The notes beneath the pieces are model-generated. The model did no database searches and had not been told where the DNA came from. It saw only the letters and a program-made list of their open reading frames with translations. This document shows, piece by piece, positions 19,183-29,000 of a stretch of DNA of 64,000 nt. Numbering within the stretch: the stretch's first letter is position 1; each line of letters starts with the position of its first letter. The position numbers were made by a program, and so were the translations under genes. Source of the DNA: Flavobacterium tistrianum (GTDB lineage: Bacteria; Bacteroidota; Bacteroidia; Flavobacteriales; Flavobacteriaceae). The stretch is taken from contig NZ_QJRH01000071.1 of NCBI RefSeq assembly GCF_003254545.1, positions 310,001 to 374,000 on the forward strand, written 5' to 3'.

Positions 19183-19255
19183 AAATCCTTTATAGGTAGA
19201 ACTCGATTTTGATTTCTTCTAAACTTCAATTTAAAAACATAATAATTGGGAGCGA

Positions 19256-20710
19256 ATGAAAAAAAATAGCCTAAAAATTTTATGCCTTTTGTTTTCTGCT
19301 GCAGCTTTTGCACAACAGCCAAAAACAAAAAAAGAGTTTACAACCAACGGAAAAAAGATAACCGTTTATACTACCGCAGAAAACTCAAAGTTACGATTAA
19401 CCACTACAGATAATTTAACTTTCTCTGCCGCAAAACAGCCTCTAGAAACAGAAACTTCTGTTTTTGTACAGCCAGCTAAAAAATTTCAAACTTTTATGGG
19501 AATCGGTGGGGCTATTACAGATGCTAGTGCCGAAATATTTGCTAAACTTTCAAAAGAAAAACAAGCAGAATTTTTAGATGCTTATTACGATAAACAGAAA
19601 GGAATCGGCTATTCTTTGCTAAGAACAACAATTCAAAGTTCTGATTTTAGCAGTGGAAGCTATTCTTATATCGAAGAAGGAGACAAAGATCTGAAGACTT
19701 TTACTATTGATCATGATAGACAATACCGTATTCCATTAATAAAACAAGCTATACAGAAAGCTGGAGGAAAATTGACAACATACGCTGCACCTTGGTCGCC
19801 AAATGCTTTTATGAAAAGCAACAAAAATGTATTAAAAGGAGGAACCTTACTTCCTGAATACTATCAGACTTGGGCAAATTTCTATGTGAAATTTATTAAA
19901 GCTTATGAAAAAGAAGGAATTCCAATTTGGGGAACTTCAACACAAAATGAACCAATGGCAGTTCAGACTTGGGAATCTTGTATTTATACAGCTGAAGCTG
20001 AAAGAGATTTTATCAAAAATTATCTTGGGCCAACTTTGAAAAAAGAAAATCTTGGCAATAAAAAAATCATTGTTTGGGATCACAACCGTGATTTAATGAA
20101 TTATCGTGCTAATGTAATTTACTCAGATCCTGAAGCATCAAAATATGTTTGGGGAATGGGATTTCACTGGTACGAAACTTGGTCTGGTGGAGCGCCAATG
20201 TTTGACAATGTTGGAAAAGTAAATGAAGCTTATCCTGATAAAAAATTAATGTTTACTGAAGGGTGTATCGAAAAATTTGACGCATCGAAATATCAATTTT
20301 GGGGTAATGCGGAACGCTATGGAATCAATATGATTCATGACTTTAATAACGGAACAGTTGCCTGGACAGACTGGAATATTCTTCTAGATCAGAACGGTGG
20401 ACCAAATCATGTTGGAAATTTCTGTTTCGCACCAATACATGCAGATACTACAACAGGAGAATTAATCTACACACCATCTTATTATTACATCGGACACTTT
20501 TCAAAGTTCATCCGTCTAGATGCTGTGCGAGTAAGTACTGCAGTAAGCAAAAGCGCTTTATTGAGCACATCTTTTTTGAATGCTGACGGAACCATGGCAA
20601 CTATCGTCATGAACCAATCAGCAAATGACCTTACCTACAATTTGATTATTGGAGATAAAAAGGCAGAAGTAAAAATTCCGCCGCACGCTATACAAACACT
20701 TGTTTATTAA
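19256..20710 (+). CDS. GH30 family beta-glucosidase/glucanase (pair A, copy 1)
   Basis: The 484-residue protein has a signal peptide (to about AAAFAQ) and no lipobox, so it is periplasmic or exported. The GH30 acid/base Glu is at about residue 232 (STQNEPMAVQTWES) and the nucleophile Glu at about 335 (LMFTEGCIEKF), with the C-terminal beta domain (VMNQSANDLTYN). GH30 enzymes remove beta-linked glucose; subfamily 3 members act on beta-1,6-glucan, and others are glucosylceramidases. Subfamily cannot be fixed by eye; the PUL context favours glucan. It is a tandem paralogue of the next gene, with long identical stretches around RYGINMIHDFNNGTV. Confidence 0.9.
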   Translation: MKKNSLKILCLLFSAAAFAQQPKTKKEFTTNGKKITVYTTAENSKLRLTTTDNLTFSAAKQPLETETSVFVQPAKKFQTFMGIGGAITDASAEIFAKLSKEKQAEFLDAYYDKQKGIGYSLLRTTIQSSDFSSGSYSYIEEGDKDLKTFTIDHDRQYRIPLIKQAIQKAGGKLTTYAAPWSPNAFMKSNKNVLKGGTLLPEYYQTWANFYVKFIKAYEKEGIPIWGTSTQNEPMAVQTWESCIYTAEAERDFIKNYLGPTLKKENLGNKKIIVWDHNRDLMNYRANVIYSDPEASKYVWGMGFHWYETWSGGAPMFDNVGKVNEAYPDKKLMFTEGCIEKFDASKYQFWGNAERYGINMIHDFNNGTVAWTDWNILLDQNGGPNHVGNFCFAPIHADTTTGELIYTPSYYYIGHFSKFIRLDAVRVSTAVSKSALLSTSFLNADGTMATIVMNQSANDLTYNLIIGDKKAEVKIPPHAIQTLVY

Positions 20711-20801
20711 TATTTTGTAGTAAAGTAATGTAGAGGACTAATTTGAATCATCCATTTTAGTCTTCTCTTGCTTTTAATTTTAAAACGATTATTTAAGCAA
20801 C

Positions 20802-22253
20802 ATGAAAGTTACCTCTCAAATATTTCTATCAGCCTTTGTCTTAATGCAATTAAGTTGTTTTACTTCAAAAATAACAGCTCAAAAAAATAATAAAATAAAG
20901 GTTTATACTACTGCCGAAAATACCAGCATGAAATTGTCATTATCGAATGATTTAATTTCAAAAAACAACACTAAACAACAAAAAACATCAACAGTATCTA
21001 TTCTTGTAAATACTGAAAAAACAGATCAAACCTTCCTCGGAATTGGAGGTGCAATTACAGATGCAAGCGCAGAAGTTTTTGCAAAATTATCGCCAAAAAA
21101 ACAACAGGAATTCTTAAATGCCTATTACGATAAAAACAAAGGTATTGGATATTCTTTGGCAAGAACAAACATTCACAGTTGCGATTTCAGCAGTGACAGC
21201 TATACTTATGTTTCTGAAGGAGACAAAGACCTAAAGACTTTTAATATTGACCACGATCGAAAATATAGAATTCCTTTAATCAAAAAAGCAATTGAAACAG
21301 CCGGCGGGAAACTAACCTTATTTGTTAGCCCATGGAGTCCCCCAGCTTTCATGAAAGACAATAATGATATTTTGCACGGCGGCGTTTTATTGCCTGAATT
21401 TGCTCCAGCTTGGGCATTGTATTACACCAAATTCATAAAAGAATACGAAAAAGAAGGAATTCCAATCTGGGGAATGACGGTTCAGAACGAACCAATGGCC
21501 AAACAAAGATGGGAATCTTGCATCTATACTCCAGAAGCAGAAAGAGATTTTCTTAAAAATCATCTTGGACCAACTTTAGAAAAAGAAGGGTTGGGCTCTA
21601 AAAATGTTATTATTTGGGATCATAATCGTGGAGACATGCTAACTAGAAGAGCGAATCTCGTTTTCTCAGATCCAGAAGTTTCTAAATACGCATGGGGAAT
21701 TGGATTTCATTGGTACGAAACGTGGAATGGTGGCCCGCCTCAATTCGAGTCTGTGGCAAAAGTTCATGAAGCATTTCCGAATAAAAACCTGCTTTTTACA
21801 GAAGGATGCATCGAAAAATTTGATGCTTCAAAATATCAGTTTTGGGGAAATGCAGAGCGTTACGGAATCAATATGATTCATGATTTTAATAACGGAACGG
21901 TTGGTTGGACAGACTGGAATATTCTCTTAGACCAGAATGGAGGTCCAAATCACGTTGGTAATTTCTGTTTTGCGCCAATTCATGCTGATACTACAAAAGA
22001 TGAATTAATTTATACGCCAATGTATTACTACATCGGGCATTTTTCAAAATTCATTAAACCAAACGCAAAAAGAGTGCTTGAAACCATAAGCGATAAATCT
22101 TTATTGAGCACTTCTTTTAAAAATTCTGACGGACAATTGATTACGATTGTAATGAATCAATCTGAAAAAGAGATTGTTTATTCTTTAGAAAATCAAATAG
22201 GAAAATCGACAATTACAATTCCAGCACACGCTATACAGACTATTGTATATTAA
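20802..22253 (+). CDS. GH30 family beta-glucosidase/glucanase (pair A, copy 2)
   Basis: The 483-residue paralogue of the preceding gene keeps the acid/base Glu at about 230 (TVQNEPMAKQRWES) and nucleophile Glu at about 334 (LLFTEGCIEKF). The N-terminus has LMQLSCFTSKITAQ; the Cys may be lipidated (a weak lipobox QLSC) or the signal may be cleaved at TAQ, so its location may differ from copy 1. The catalytic core is highly similar but the first 60 residues and the active-site flank (AKQRW against AVQTW) differ. Tandem duplication with change of cell location or chain-length preference is the simplest reading. Confidence 0.9.
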   Translation: MKVTSQIFLSAFVLMQLSCFTSKITAQKNNKIKVYTTAENTSMKLSLSNDLISKNNTKQQKTSTVSILVNTEKTDQTFLGIGGAITDASAEVFAKLSPKKQQEFLNAYYDKNKGIGYSLARTNIHSCDFSSDSYTYVSEGDKDLKTFNIDHDRKYRIPLIKKAIETAGGKLTLFVSPWSPPAFMKDNNDILHGGVLLPEFAPAWALYYTKFIKEYEKEGIPIWGMTVQNEPMAKQRWESCIYTPEAERDFLKNHLGPTLEKEGLGSKNVIIWDHNRGDMLTRRANLVFSDPEVSKYAWGIGFHWYETWNGGPPQFESVAKVHEAFPNKNLLFTEGCIEKFDASKYQFWGNAERYGINMIHDFNNGTVGWTDWNILLDQNGGPNHVGNFCFAPIHADTTKDELIYTPMYYYIGHFSKFIKPNAKRVLETISDKSLLSTSFKNSDGQLITIVMNQSEKEIVYSLENQIGKSTITIPAHAIQTIVY

Positions 22254-22282
22254 TTGTCAGACTAACTAAAAAACCACAGAAA

Positions 22283-23752
22283 ATGAAGTTTAATTTAAAG
22301 AATACCATAAAAGCATTTTTCTTAATGGTAGCCGTATTGGCTCAAGTAAAATGCTCTTCTTCAAGTGATCCTGTAGAAAATCCGCCTGTAGATCCAGTGG
22401 TAAATCCGCCAGTGGTAGTTACAAAAGATGTCGATTTTTGGCTGACAAAAGGAAACCAAAGTGCATTGTTAGAGAAACAAACAGTAACACTGGGATTTGG
22501 CACAACAGCAAATGCTTATGCTAATATTGAAGTGAATGCAGCTCAAAAATATCAGACCATTGATGGTTTTGGATATACTTTGACTGGAGGAAGTGTAGAT
22601 GTTATAAACCAATTAAATGCAACAAAAAGAACTGCTCTTTTACAGGAGTTATTTGGTTCTGGCGAAAACTCAATTGGTGTAAGTTACATTAGAATTAGTA
22701 TTGGAGCTTCAGATTTAAATGCAATTCCTTTTACTTATAATGATCTTGCGACTGGACAAGCAGATTTAAATCTAGATAAATTTAGCTTAGAAAAAGACAA
22801 AAATCTAATTGCCATGCTGAAAGAAATCTTGGCAATTAACCCTAAAATTTTAATCTTAGCAACACCTTGGTCTGCGCCTATTTGGATGAAAGATGTTGCT
22901 AGTTTTAAAGGCGGAAAACTGAAAACAGAATATTATGATGTCTACGCTAAATATTTTGTAAAATACATTCAGCAAATGAAAGCTGAAGGAATTACGATTG
23001 ATGCTGTAACTCCTCAAAACGAACCTTTGCATGACGGAAACAATCCAAGTATGTATATGTCTGCAACAGATCAGGCAAGTTTTATAAAAAATAGTTTAGG
23101 TCCAGCATTTAAAGCGGCAAATCTAAACGTAAAAATCATTGCTTACGATCACAATTGCGATAATCCAAATTATCCAAAAACAATTTTAGCAGATACAGAT
23201 GCATTTCCTTTTGTAGATGGATCAGCTTTTCATTTATATGCAGGAGATATTAGTGCTCTCACAGAAGTTTATAATTCGTACCCGACCAAAAACGTCTACT
23301 TTACAGAGCAATGGACTTCTTCTGACGGAAAATTTGAAGGCGATTTAAAATGGCATCTTCGAAATGTAATTATCGGATCAATGAGAAATTACAGTAGAAA
23401 TGCATTAGAGTGGAATCTGGCTAACAATTCAAGTTTTGGCCCTCATACAGACGGCGGATGTAACATGTGTAAAGGTGCTATAACTATAACTTCAGGCGAT
23501 AGTTTTGAGCGTAATGTAGCATATTACATTATTGCGCATGCTTCAAAATTTGTTCCGATGGGATCTACTAGAATTGAAAGCAATTCTGGCGGAAATTTAC
23601 AAAATGTGGCTTTTATCACGCCTTCGGGTTCTAAAGTATTGATCGTTGAAAATGATGGCTCTGCAACAGAAACATTCAACATTAAATTTAACGGGAAATG
23701 GGTAACAACTTCGCTTGAAGCGGGATCAGTTGGAACTTACACTTGGAAATAA
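22283..23752 (+). CDS. GH30 family lipoprotein glucanase (pair B, copy 1)
   Basis: The 489-residue protein has a lipoprotein signal (QVKCSSSSD) and a proline/valine-rich linker, suggesting a surface-anchored enzyme. The acid/base Glu is at about 247 (TPQNEPLHDGNNPSMYM) and the nucleophile Glu at about 342 (VYFTEQWTSSDG). A Cys pair, GGCNMCKGAITI, near residue 393 is shared with its paralogue at 27562. It belongs to a different GH30 branch from the two genes before it. It starts 29 bp after the previous stop and so is in one operon with them. Expected activity is endo- or exo-attack on beta-1,6-linked or related beta-glucan. Confidence 0.9.
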   Translation: MKFNLKNTIKAFFLMVAVLAQVKCSSSSDPVENPPVDPVVNPPVVVTKDVDFWLTKGNQSALLEKQTVTLGFGTTANAYANIEVNAAQKYQTIDGFGYTLTGGSVDVINQLNATKRTALLQELFGSGENSIGVSYIRISIGASDLNAIPFTYNDLATGQADLNLDKFSLEKDKNLIAMLKEILAINPKILILATPWSAPIWMKDVASFKGGKLKTEYYDVYAKYFVKYIQQMKAEGITIDAVTPQNEPLHDGNNPSMYMSATDQASFIKNSLGPAFKAANLNVKIIAYDHNCDNPNYPKTILADTDAFPFVDGSAFHLYAGDISALTEVYNSYPTKNVYFTEQWTSSDGKFEGDLKWHLRNVIIGSMRNYSRNALEWNLANNSSFGPHTDGGCNMCKGAITITSGDSFERNVAYYIIAHASKFVPMGSTRIESNSGGNLQNVAFITPSGSKVLIVENDGSATETFNIKFNGKWVTTSLEAGSVGTYTWK

Positions 23753-23770
23753 ATTTAAAGACAATTCAGT

Positions 23771-25516
23771 ATGAAAAAAATAATTCTAACAATACAGCTT
23801 CTCATTTCGATAGCTTCTTTTGGACAAGGTTTTTTGCATAGAGACGGACAAAAAATTGTCGACGGTAATGGCAAAAATGTTCTTTTAAGAGGTTTAGGCC
23901 TTGGCGGATGGATGGTGCAGGAAGGTTATATGCTAAAGACACAGCCATTTGCTAGTCCGCAATATAAGATAAAACAAAAAATAGAAGACGTAATTGGCGT
24001 GGAGGGAACAAAAGAATTCTACGCAGCGTACAAAGCAAACGGAATCACTAAACGAGATATCGATTCTTTAGCAAAATGGGGATTCAATTCTATTCGTCTT
24101 CCCATGCATTACAATCTTTATACTCCACCAATTGAGCAGGAAAAAAACGGTGAAATAACTTGGATCGAAGAAGGTTTTACTATGACTGACAATTTGCTGA
24201 AATGGTGTGCAGAAAATAAAATATATCTGATTTTAGATTTGCACGCTGCTCCAGGTGGACAAGGAAATGACGCTGCGATTTCAGATTTTGATACGACAAA
24301 ACCAGCGCTTTGGCAGAGCGAAGCCAATCAGAAAAAAATGATTGCTTTATGGAAAAAATTGGCTTCTCGTTATCGAGATAATCCTTGGATTGGAGCTTAT
24401 GATATCATCAATGAACCAAACTGGAATTTCACAGGATCAAATAAAAATGGTTGCGACGAAAATTCAAACGGACCTTTAAGAGATTTGATGGTTGCAGTTA
24501 CAAAAGCCATTCGTGAAGTTGATACCAATCATTTAATTTTTATTGAAGGAAACTGCTGGGGAAATAACTACAACGGTATTTTTCCGTTATGGGATGACAA
24601 TCTAGCTTTAAGTTTCCACAAATATTGGAATTATACTGACAAAGCTTCGATCGAACAGATGTTGGGCTACAGAGAAAAATACAATGTGCCAATCTGGATG
24701 GGAGAAAGTGGTGAAAATTCTAATGTTTGGTTTAAAGATGCATTGACATTGGTTGAAACAAACAACATCGGATGGGCATTCTGGCCAATGAAAAAAATAG
24801 ACAACATTGCTGGAGTAACATCAGTTACTAAAATTCCAGAATACGATGTTTTGTTGAAATATTGGAAAGATGGCGGTCAGAAACCATCACCAGAATTTGC
24901 AAAAAAGACCTTGATGAAAATAGCAGACAATTACAAAATGGAAAACGTAACTGTTAAGCCAGATGTAATAGACGCGATGTTTAGACAAGTGCAAACCGAC
25001 GATACAAAACCATACAAGAAGAACGCAGTTCCGGGCAAAATTGCGGCAACGCATTACGATTTAGGAACCAACGGAAAAGCTTATTCGGATAATGATTTTA
25101 TAAATTACAGATCGGTAACTGGAAAAGACGAGCAATGGAATCGCGGCAACAGTATGAGAAATGATGGCGTTGATATTTTACCATGCAAGGATAAAGATTC
25201 AAACGGTTATCAAGTTTCATTTATCGAAGATGGAGAATGGATTCAGTACACTATCGATGGAAAAGAAGGAACTTACAATGTTGCGATTCGTTATTCGAGC
25301 GAAAAAGCAGAAGGGAAATTGTATTTAGAAATTGATGGAGGAACAAAATCAGCAGTTATTTCGCTTCCTGCAACGGGAGGAAATGATAAATGGAAAACGG
25401 TTGTTTTATCTAATGTTGTATTGAAATCAGGTTCAAATAAAGTAAAAGCTGTATTTGAAAAAGGAGGTTTTAATCTGAACTATTTTGACTTTGTCATAAA
25501 CAAAAACAAAAAGTAG
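23771..25516 (+). CDS. GH5 family glucanase with C-terminal CBM6-like domain
   Basis: The 581-residue protein has a signal peptide (SIASFGQ), a GH5 catalytic domain (about 25-375) and a CBM6-type beta-sandwich at about 425-580 (VSFIEDGEWIQYTIDG, GGFNLNYFDFVI). The acid/base Glu is about residue 215 (DIINEPNWNF) and the nucleophile Glu about 312 (PIWMGESGEN). The N-terminal RGLGLGGWMVQEGYML resembles exo-beta-1,3-glucanase-like GH5 groups, but subfamily is not certain. CBM6 domains commonly bind beta-glucan ends. It lies 18 bp after the GH30 gene and before GH16, in the middle of the enzyme operon. Confidence 0.9.
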   Translation: MKKIILTIQLLISIASFGQGFLHRDGQKIVDGNGKNVLLRGLGLGGWMVQEGYMLKTQPFASPQYKIKQKIEDVIGVEGTKEFYAAYKANGITKRDIDSLAKWGFNSIRLPMHYNLYTPPIEQEKNGEITWIEEGFTMTDNLLKWCAENKIYLILDLHAAPGGQGNDAAISDFDTTKPALWQSEANQKKMIALWKKLASRYRDNPWIGAYDIINEPNWNFTGSNKNGCDENSNGPLRDLMVAVTKAIREVDTNHLIFIEGNCWGNNYNGIFPLWDDNLALSFHKYWNYTDKASIEQMLGYREKYNVPIWMGESGENSNVWFKDALTLVETNNIGWAFWPMKKIDNIAGVTSVTKIPEYDVLLKYWKDGGQKPSPEFAKKTLMKIADNYKMENVTVKPDVIDAMFRQVQTDDTKPYKKNAVPGKIAATHYDLGTNGKAYSDNDFINYRSVTGKDEQWNRGNSMRNDGVDILPCKDKDSNGYQVSFIEDGEWIQYTIDGKEGTYNVAIRYSSEKAEGKLYLEIDGGTKSAVISLPATGGNDKWKTVVLSNVVLKSGSNKVKAVFEKGGFNLNYFDFVINKNKK

Positions 25517-25576
25517 ACGAAATAATATTTATCTTGATATTCAATTTATTAACTAAACCATTTAAATAATAAAAAG

Positions 25577-26647
25577 ATGAAAATAATCAATCTCGCAAAT
25601 AGAGCAGCAGTATTTACTTTAATCCTATTGTTTGTATTTCAGTCTTGCAGCAGTAACAATGATACGACCGATACTCCTGTCGTAGCTCCTGATAAAATCT
25701 CAGTACAAGTTGATGTAGTTGGAAAAACTGCTGAATTGCCAAATGGAGACGGAAGCGGAAAAATTAATCTAAAGATCGATGCTCCTAATGCAAAGTCATA
25801 TAAAGTTGTGGTAAACAACGAAACAAAAGAGTTTACAACAAACAATTTTTCATATGAGTTTACACAACCTGGAACCAAAACTTATACTATTGATGTTACC
25901 GCATTTAATGGAATAAAATATACTAATACTTCTACAACAGTAAATATTTTCGTAGCCAGAAAATTAATCTGGTCAGACGAATTTAATACAGATGGAGCTC
26001 CTGATTCTAATAAATGGGGTTATGATTTAGGAAATGGAAATGGTTTTGGGAATAACGAATTACAATATTATACAAACCGCTCTGAAAATGTAAAAATCGA
26101 AGGAGGTCTTTTGAAAATCACAGCAATCAAAGAAGCTTACCAAGGAAGCCAATATACTTCGACAAGGATGCTAACGAGAGGTAAATTTTCTTTTAAATAT
26201 GGAAGAGCAGAAGTTCGCGCAAAATTACCTGTAGGAGGTGGTACTTGGCCAGCTTTCTGGCTGTTGGGAGATAATATAGACACAGTTGGTTGGCCGTCAT
26301 GCGGGGAAATTGATATTTTAGAATCAGTTGGAAACAATCCAAATGTGATTCATTCTTCATTGCATTCTCCGGGACGTTCAGGAAATACACCAGATACAAA
26401 AACGACTACAGCTCCAAATTCGACAACAGAGTTTCATATTTATGCTGCCGAATGGGATGCCGAAAACATCAAATTCTATGTAGATGATAATTTATTTTAT
26501 ACCTACAAAAATTCAAGTACAACTCCATTTAATGCCAAATTCTTTGTGATTTTAAATTTAGCAATGGGAGGAAATTTTGGAGGAACTGTAGATCCAAACT
26601 TTCAAAGAGCAACTTACGAAATTGATTACGTAAGAGTATACAATTAA
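25577..26647 (+). CDS. GH16 family endo-beta-glucanase (laminarinase-like) lipoprotein
   Basis: The 356-residue protein has a lipoprotein signal (LFVFQSCSSN), a small PKD/Ig-like domain (about 40-125), and a GH16 catalytic domain from about 130 (LIWSDEFNTDGAPDSNKWGYDLG). The catalytic motif EIDILE carries the nucleophile at about E244, helper D246 and acid/base E249. The form GEIDILE with the extra residue is typical of laminarinase-like GH16_3 enzymes that cut beta-1,3-glucan internally. Surface anchoring suits the first cut before uptake by SusC/D. It is the clearest marker in the locus for a beta-1,3-glucan backbone. Confidence 0.93.
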   Translation: MKIINLANRAAVFTLILLFVFQSCSSNNDTTDTPVVAPDKISVQVDVVGKTAELPNGDGSGKINLKIDAPNAKSYKVVVNNETKEFTTNNFSYEFTQPGTKTYTIDVTAFNGIKYTNTSTTVNIFVARKLIWSDEFNTDGAPDSNKWGYDLGNGNGFGNNELQYYTNRSENVKIEGGLLKITAIKEAYQGSQYTSTRMLTRGKFSFKYGRAEVRAKLPVGGGTWPAFWLLGDNIDTVGWPSCGEIDILESVGNNPNVIHSSLHSPGRSGNTPDTKTTTAPNSTTEFHIYAAEWDAENIKFYVDDNLFYTYKNSSTTPFNAKFFVILNLAMGGNFGGTVDPNFQRATYEIDYVRVYN

Positions 26648-26719
26648 CATAACTTTTAAATAGATTTTTTTCTTTAAAGTCACGTAAACACTAGCTTTAC
26701 AAGATTAAAATTTTTTAAC

Positions 26720-27559
26720 ATGAAAAAGATAAACAAACTTGTTTTTGCAGTAATGCTGCTTTTAACCGTGAACTCATTTTATGGTCAGAATTTAAAAATT
26801 ATGACTTATAATATCCGTTTGGATGTTGCTTCAGATGGAGAAAATGCTTGGCCAAAACGAAAGGATTATTTCACCTCTCAGATTGGGTTTTATAGTCCAG
26901 AAATTTTTGGAGTTCAGGAAGCAACGCCAAATCAAGTTTTAGATATTGCATCGGCTCTGCCAAATTATAACAGATTCGGACTAGGAAGAGAAGAAGGCGG
27001 ATTGGGAGAAGCTTGTACGATTTATTATAAAAAAGACCGTTTTAAAGTCGAACAATCTAACACTTTCTGGTTATCTGAAACTCCAAATGTAGTTTCAAGA
27101 GGTTGGGATGCAGCCTGCAACAGAGTTTGCACATACGGACTTTTTAAAGATTTAAAAACTAAAAAACTATTTTGGGTTTTCAATTTGCATTTAGATCATA
27201 TGGGAGAAGAAGCGAGAGTGAAAGGTGTGCAGCTTGTTCTTTCTAAAATGAAAGAGCTTAACACCAAAAATTACCCAGCTTTTTTAATGGGTGATTTTAA
27301 TTCTGAACCGAGCACAACGCAAATTGGAGAAATCAAAAAAGTGATGGACGATACCAAAGATGTTTCAATAGAAAAACCTTTCGGACCTTCAGGAACTTTC
27401 AATGATTTCAAACACAATGAACCCGTAACCTTATTATTAGACTACATTTTTATCTCAAAAAATAGTGGTTTAAAAGTTCAAAAACACGCAGTGTTAAGTG
27501 ATTCTAAAGATTTAAAATATCCGTCAGATCATTTGCCTGTCTTAATAGAAATAGATTAA
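26720..27559 (+). CDS. Secreted endonuclease/exonuclease/phosphatase-fold enzyme in the PUL
   Basis: The 279-residue protein has a signal peptide (NSFYGQ) and the DNase I-like metal hydrolase motifs: MTYNIRLD at the start, FGVQEA (metal Glu), NLHLDHMG, GDFNSEP and the terminal SDHLPV (catalytic Asp-His). The family includes sphingomyelinases, inositol phosphatases and nucleases, and substrate cannot be told from these motifs. It lies between GH16 and GH30 and ends 2 bp before the next start, so it is firmly part of the operon. That makes a role in removing a phosphodiester or phosphate from the glycan source, for example a lipid-linked sugar, worth considering. This is inference. Confidence 0.85.
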   Translation: MKKINKLVFAVMLLLTVNSFYGQNLKIMTYNIRLDVASDGENAWPKRKDYFTSQIGFYSPEIFGVQEATPNQVLDIASALPNYNRFGLGREEGGLGEACTIYYKKDRFKVEQSNTFWLSETPNVVSRGWDAACNRVCTYGLFKDLKTKKLFWVFNLHLDHMGEEARVKGVQLVLSKMKELNTKNYPAFLMGDFNSEPSTTQIGEIKKVMDDTKDVSIEKPFGPSGTFNDFKHNEPVTLLLDYIFISKNSGLKVQKHAVLSDSKDLKYPSDHLPVLIEID

Positions 27560-27561
27560 AA

Positions 27562-28986
27562 ATGAAAAACATCAACAAAAAACTTCAAATCCTAGTTTTG
27601 CTGCCATTAATTGCGATGCAGTTTAACTGTGGATCTTCAAAAAGTGTTACTGCCAATTCTGGAAAAGTAGAATCTTGGATTACTACTACAGATGAAACTT
27701 CAAAACTTAAAAAACAAACTGATTTAGTTTTTAATTCAGAAACAAATTCAAATCAGACTATTGAAGTAAATCCAGCAGAGAAATTTCAAACCATAGAAGG
27801 TTTCGGATTCTCATTAACAGGAGGAAGCGCTCAAGCTATCAAAAAATTAGATAAGCAAAAAAGAGAAGCGTTACTTCAGGAATTATTTTCAAGAAAAGAC
27901 AATGCAATTGGTCTAAGTTATTTAAGAATAAGTATTGGAGCATCAGATTTGAATGAAAAAGTTTTTTCGTATGATGATATGCCAGAAGGACAAACCGATA
28001 TGAATTTGGAGCACTTTAATCTTGGTCCAGATTTAGACGATGTAATTCCGGTTTTAAAAGAGATTTTAGCTATAAATCCTAAAATTAAAATAATGGGTTC
28101 TCCGTGGTCGCCTCCAGTTTGGATGAAAGACAACGGAAGTTCTAAAGGCGGAAGTTTACAGCCAAAATATTATGGAGTTTACGCGCAGTATTTTGTAAAA
28201 TATATTCAAGCAATGAAATCGCACGGAATTGTTATTGATGCGATTACTCCGCAAAATGAACCATTGCACCCAGGAAACAATCCGAGTTTGTTAATGTTGG
28301 CAGAACAGCAGGCAGATTTTATCGGGAATCATTTAGGTCCCGCTTTCGCGAAAGCAGGAATCAAAACCAAAATTATCGTTTATGATCACAACTGTAACAA
28401 ACCAGAATACCCTTTGACAATTTTAAGAGATCCAAAAGCAAATCCGTTTGTAACAGGATCGGCTTTCCATTTGTACGAAGGAGATATCAGCGCTTTATCA
28501 ACTGTTCATAATGAATTTCCAAATAAAGATTTGTATTTTACAGAACAATATACAGGAACAGGAACCAATTTTGAAACTGATTTAAAATGGAGCGTGAAAA
28601 ATGTGGTAATTGGTTCTATGAGAAACTGGAGTAAAAATGCACTTTCGTGGGGATTGGCAAATGATGAGTTCTACAAACCTTTTACGCCAGGAGGATGTTC
28701 AACTTGTAAAGGAGCCTTGATGATTGATCAGAATCAGAACATCAAAAGAGAAGTAGGATATTATATTATCGGACATGCTTCTAAATTTGTTCCAGAAGGC
28801 TCCGTAAGGATTGGAAGTAATATTGCAGGAAGCTTATATAATGTGGCTTTCAAAACTCCATCAGGACAAACCGTTTTAATTGTAGAAAATGATGGAGCTT
28901 CGGCTGAAACATTTAATATCAAATACAACCAAAAACAAACCACAACCACTCTAAACGCAGGTGCAGTTGCAACTTACGTTTGGTAA
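27562..28986 (+). CDS. GH30 family lipoprotein glucanase (pair B, copy 2)
   Basis: The 474-residue protein has a lipoprotein signal (MQFNCGSSKS). The acid/base Glu is about 233 (TPQNEPLHPGNNPSLLM) and the nucleophile Glu about 328 (LYFTEQYTGTG). It keeps the paired Cys GGCSTCKGALMI seen in the gene at 22283, to which it is a close paralogue, but three genes now separate them. The linker after the lipid Cys is shorter. Two lipoprotein GH30 enzymes of the same branch in one operon suggest different positions on the same branched glucan. The next gene begins 15 bp downstream. Confidence 0.9.
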   Translation: MKNINKKLQILVLLPLIAMQFNCGSSKSVTANSGKVESWITTTDETSKLKKQTDLVFNSETNSNQTIEVNPAEKFQTIEGFGFSLTGGSAQAIKKLDKQKREALLQELFSRKDNAIGLSYLRISIGASDLNEKVFSYDDMPEGQTDMNLEHFNLGPDLDDVIPVLKEILAINPKIKIMGSPWSPPVWMKDNGSSKGGSLQPKYYGVYAQYFVKYIQAMKSHGIVIDAITPQNEPLHPGNNPSLLMLAEQQADFIGNHLGPAFAKAGIKTKIIVYDHNCNKPEYPLTILRDPKANPFVTGSAFHLYEGDISALSTVHNEFPNKDLYFTEQYTGTGTNFETDLKWSVKNVVIGSMRNWSKNALSWGLANDEFYKPFTPGGCSTCKGALMIDQNQNIKREVGYYIIGHASKFVPEGSVRIGSNIAGSLYNVAFKTPSGQTVLIVENDGASAETFNIKYNQKQTTTTLNAGAVATYVW

Positions 28987-29000
28987 ATAGCTTTAAATAC

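Noticed and set aside
28980..29000. Longer start for the GH3 enzyme
   Set aside because: It overlaps the preceding GH30 stop and would spoil the signal peptide.
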